64,000 bases of DNA from Bacteroidota bacterium (GTDB lineage Bacteria; Bacteroidota; Bacteroidia; B-17B0; Aurantibacillaceae). The stretch's first letter is position 1. Each line of letters starts with the position of its first letter. The stretch is from contig JAUXTT010000042.1 in NCBI GenBank assembly GCA_030684395.1, forward strand, positions 62,001 to 126,000, given 5' to 3'. Positions 61,476 through 64,000 of the stretch are shown piece after piece. A model generated the notes under the pieces. That model ran no database searches and was not told where the DNA came from. It saw nothing but the letters and a program-made list of their open reading frames with translations. Made by a program: the position numbers and the translations under genes.

Positions 61476-62059
61476 TGAGAGTATTATTTTTAATAAGCAT
61501 GTTTTTAATGGCTGCAAAAATAGTTGCCCAGCCCTTTGAAGTACGCTTGATGCATAAAATTCATAGAGACAGTACTGTTTTTGAAGACAAGTTTTATAAA
61601 GGAATCAGCCCAACTGTTGTGCCCATTGGAATTGCAGCTCCCACAGGTTTGATACTTGCCGGGTTTATAAATAAAGATGAAGCCTTAAAAAGAGAAGGTT
61701 ACAGAGCCGGTGCAACTTTTATACTAAACTCTGCATTGTCTGTTGGCTTAAAATACAGCATACAACGCAAACGCCCCTTTGTAAAATACCCTGATCTGTT
61801 TCATAAAAAAGCACATGTAGGTCCTTTGTCTTTTCCTTCGGGACATACATCAACTGCTTTTGCAACAGCTACTTCTTTAACACTTGCAACTAAAAAATGG
61901 TATGTGGCTGTACCTGCTTATGCATGGGCAAGCGGTGTTGCTTATTCACGCATGTATTTAGGAGTTCATTATCCAAGCGATGTATTAGGCGGGATGGTAA
62001 TTGGAATAGGGACAGGCTTTTTAGTTTGGAAGGTTGATAAGTGGATGCAAAAAAAATAA
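61475..62059 (+). CDS. PAP2 family membrane phosphatase
   Basis: 194 residues with several membrane helices. The three acid phosphatase motifs are complete: KYSIQRKRP, SFPSGHTS and SRMYLGVHYPSD. PAP2 enzymes dephosphorylate lipid phosphates such as phosphatidate or undecaprenyl pyrophosphate. Coupled to the LuxE-like gene by a 1-nt overlap. Confidence 0.88.
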   Translation: MRVLFLISMFLMAAKIVAQPFEVRLMHKIHRDSTVFEDKFYKGISPTVVPIGIAAPTGLILAGFINKDEALKREGYRAGATFILNSALSVGLKYSIQRKRPFVKYPDLFHKKAHVGPLSFPSGHTSTAFATATSLTLATKKWYVAVPAYAWASGVAYSRMYLGVHYPSDVLGGMVIGIGTGFLVWKVDKWMQKK

Positions 62060-62065
62060 AGCCGC

Positions 62066-62086
62066 CCCTTTCGACTCCGCTCAGGG
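62066..62086. repeat. Dispersed covarying-arm hairpin after the PAP2 gene
   Basis: Arms CCCT (62066-62069) and AGGG (62083-62086) flank core TCGACTCCGCTC (62071-62082, the reverse of GAGCGGAGTCGA). Confidence 0.7.
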
Positions 62087-62184
62087 ACTGGCAGCTTCTT
62101 ATGTTTCTGCTTTTAAGATCGCTGAATTAGTAAAATTAAAACAAATTATTGTATCACTATCACCGACTATGGAGAACTAATATT

Positions 62185-62314
62185 CGGCTACTCTGTAGCC
62201 GCTTTTTGTTGTGTTATTTATTATTAATATTTTGCTATTTGTAACTAACGGCTGCAGCGCAGCCAGAGATTATTATAAAAAGAAAGATGTGCTTTTCATG
62301 GCTACAGAGTAGCC
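62185..62314. repeat. Three GGCTAC-type palindromic hairpins
   Basis: CGGCTACTCTGTAGCCG (62185-62201), GGCTGCAGCGCAGCC (62250-62264) and GGCTACAGAGTAGCC (62300-62314) are near-perfect hairpins, 36-65 bp apart in the gap between the PAP2 gene and the minus-strand FG-GAP gene. The first and third are related by inversion. Confidence 0.8.
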
Positions 62315-62327
62315 AAACTTTTTTTTG

Positions 62328-64000
62328 CTACTTCAGAATCAATTTTTCGGTTGTAACAGAATTCCCCCTAACAATCATCACATTATAAACTCCTGTTTTC
62401 AAATTATATTTTTTTGTATCGATGCTGATTTGTTTTACGTTTCCTGTATGAAACTCTGCTACTACTTTACCATCTGTTGAAGTGATCACCACTTTGTCAT
62501 TTGCAGTGAAGTCCTTTCCCATTTTAATTATAATCATTCCATCTGAGGGATTGGGATAAATATGAATCCTTTCCTTTTTATTTTTCTCAAAAATACCAAT
62601 CGTTGCTCCTTCTACATAAGTTGCAAATTGATTGGATGATACATTTGTGTAATACTCAGTTAATCCAAGAGGCCAAACGACCTTTACTGAATCAATCTGT
62701 GTAGCATCTCCCAAACCGAAATGTGCACGCATATCATTTTGTCCACAATAAGAGCTTTGTGCAGAAAGCTCTCTCATTTGCCAGACTGTATTTCCGTTGA
62801 TAATTGCCTTTACATAAACCCTTGCTCCAATTGCAGATCTATTACTTACCGTTCCTGTTAAAGTAAAGGTACACCAGTTGTTACTATTGGAATTATTATG
62901 ATACATAAAATGCGGTCTGTCGATGTTATTATATCTGCAGGTGGCCACCACCAGATCTTCAAAACCATCATTATCATAATCTCCAAAAGCGCAACCATAC
63001 GACCAGGAAGAATCAGCCACAATTGCATCTGTGCTGTTTCTCGAAAAAGTGCCATCGCCATTATTGATATAAAAATAATTCAGGAGTTGAGTAGCTGCAA
63101 ATGAATTGGTAACAAACAGGTCCTGATCCCCGTCATTATCCACATCGCTCCATGCCGAACTGAATGAATTGGAACGTGTTCTTGAAACCGTATCACTGAT
63201 CATTTTTGTAAAAACAAAATTACCATCGTTACGAAATAATGCATTGTAACTTCTGTCGTTAGCTAAAAAAACATCGAGGTCTCCGTCATTATCGTAATCA
63301 GCCCAACTCCCGCTCATTGTACTGTCTCCATTGGTTAGTAAAGGCCCCGTTGTCAGTTTCAGAAATGTCCCTCCGCCATCGTTACGGTAAATATTTTCAT
63401 TGTTGTTGTTCTCGTTGCTTACAAACATATCCAGATCTCCATCGCTATCTATATCGACCCAATTAGCACAACGGGAGAAAAATTGGTCATTGGCAATTGT
63501 TCCTGCTGTAATTTTCGTGAATGTTCCATTTCCGTTACTGTGATACAGAAAATTCTTTCTGGCACCTGCGCTGTTACATACATAGAGATCTACAAAACCA
63601 TCCTTATCGTAATCGCCCCAGGAAGCAGTTTCAGAATAGCCAAGATCATTTACCTGAATGCCTGTACCAACTTTAGTGAAATTCCCTGAGCCCTCATTAG
63701 CGTACATAAGGTTATTTACATTATACCAATTGGCAACAAACGCATCCACATCTCCATCATTATCTATATCTGCAAAAGTTGCTCCATCAGATGGATCGCC
63801 GTCTTTCACAATAGTATCATTCAGCACTTTTGTAAAGTTCCCTGTTCCGTTGTTGATATATAATTGATTGTTCTGTCCGCCAAAAGGTCCATTACTAATA
63901 AAACAATCAACAAAACCATCGTTGTTTACATCAATCCAGTTTACACTGCGCGAATCACCACTATCACTTGCCAATGGCGAGTTGAAGACTTTTGTAAAAT
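62328..64000 (-). CDS. FG-GAP/ASPIC repeat protein with T9SS type A sorting domain, partial
   Basis: At least 557 codons, continuing past the right edge; the first in-frame TTG at 63974 is not the true start because the frame is open to 64000 with further FG-GAP-type sequence. Seven or so FG-GAP/VCBS repeats occur with the Ca-binding D-x-D-x-DG motif (for example DIDNDGDVDAF, DYDNDGDLDVF). An ASPIC/UnbV domain follows (about 365-465; GARVYVKAIINGNTVWQMRE), then a C-terminal type A T9SS sorting domain (HIYPNPSDGMIIIKMG to the end NLKTGVYNVMIVRG). Likely secreted or surface-exposed. Function not known. Confidence 0.9.
   Translation of the reverse strand, partial: FTKVFNSPLASDSGDSRSVNWIDVNNDGFVDCFISNGPFGGQNNQLYINNGTGNFTKVLNDTIVKDGDPSDGATFADIDNDGDVDAFVANWYNVNNLMYANEGSGNFTKVGTGIQVNDLGYSETASWGDYDKDGFVDLYVCNSAGARKNFLYHSNGNGTFTKITAGTIANDQFFSRCANWVDIDSDGDLDMFVSNENNNNENIYRNDGGGTFLKLTTGPLLTNGDSTMSGSWADYDNDGDLDVFLANDRSYNALFRNDGNFVFTKMISDTVSRTRSNSFSSAWSDVDNDGDQDLFVTNSFAATQLLNYFYINNGDGTFSRNSTDAIVADSSWSYGCAFGDYDNDGFEDLVVATCRYNNIDRPHFMYHNNSNSNNWCTFTLTGTVSNRSAIGARVYVKAIINGNTVWQMRELSAQSSYCGQNDMRAHFGLGDATQIDSVKVVWPLGLTEYYTNVSSNQFATYVEGATIGIFEKNKKERIHIYPNPSDGMIIIKMGKDFTANDKVVITSTDGKVVAEFHTGNVKQISIDTKKYNLKTGVYNVMIVRGNSVTTEKLILK

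Noticed and set aside
62185-62314. Possible CRISPR array
   Set aside because: Only three short hairpins, of differing sequence and unequal spacing, and no cas genes.

Overview
The window is a stretch of a low-GC Bacteroidota chromosome. I infer this from the type IX secretion (T9SS) C-terminal sorting domains, SprB-type repeats, the DUF349, DUF2279, DUF6089-like and cupin anti-sigma families, a split transketolase, and many -7 boxes of the Bacteroidota TAnnTTTG type just upstream of genes. No rRNA, tRNA, CRISPR array, insertion sequence, integrase or phage gene was seen. Class or genus cannot be fixed from what is here.

Layout. 1-10.4 kb: housekeeping and envelope genes (pepT partial, clpX, a DUF349 protein, a TSUP permease, DUF2279, a cytoplasmic histidine kinase, a Spy-like protein, DUF58, trxA). 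10.6-22 kb: 3-hydroxybutyrate dehydrogenase, then truA with an MsbA-like ABC exporter joined stop-to-start, then a minus-strand operon of transketolase N subunit, a secreted von Willebrand A protein, transketolase C subunit and a ~1,490-residue exported protein of unknown function. 22-31 kb: ychF, parE-parC (topoisomerase IV), hutH, a TIMP/NTR-like exported protein and pyrophosphatase. 31-38 kb: a giant T9SS pappalysin-like protease, a four-cysteine protein and a serine hydrolase. 38-46 kb: a cold-shock protein, an ECF sigma/cupin anti-sigma pair whose sigma gene carries a terminal frameshift, GNAT, murQ and an OmpA-PD40 protein. 46-57 kb: a surface cluster of an outer-membrane barrel and two giant T9SS adhesins. 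57-64 kb: thioredoxin-fold protein, lipA with a barrel protein, OsmC, a lipoprotein, LuxE-like plus PAP2 genes, and a partial FG-GAP/ASPIC T9SS protein running off the right edge.

The most unusual feature is not a gene. The intergenic spaces carry several families of short palindromic elements. The commonest has a conserved 12-nt core (consensus GAGCGNAGTCGA) between short arms that differ from copy to copy yet stay complementary. Copies sit directly at gene ends, and in two genes (lipA and DUF58) the element supplies the TAG stop codon. There are also a perfect 44-bp palindrome over the ychF stop codon, a 143-bp nested double palindrome after the OmpA gene, and a trio of GGCTAC hairpins.

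The window shows no single complete novel defence or metabolic system. The best leads are the covarying-arm hairpins, the TIMP-like protein, the VWA gene inside the split transketolase operon, the unknown ~1,490-residue protein and the frameshifted ECF sigma gene.
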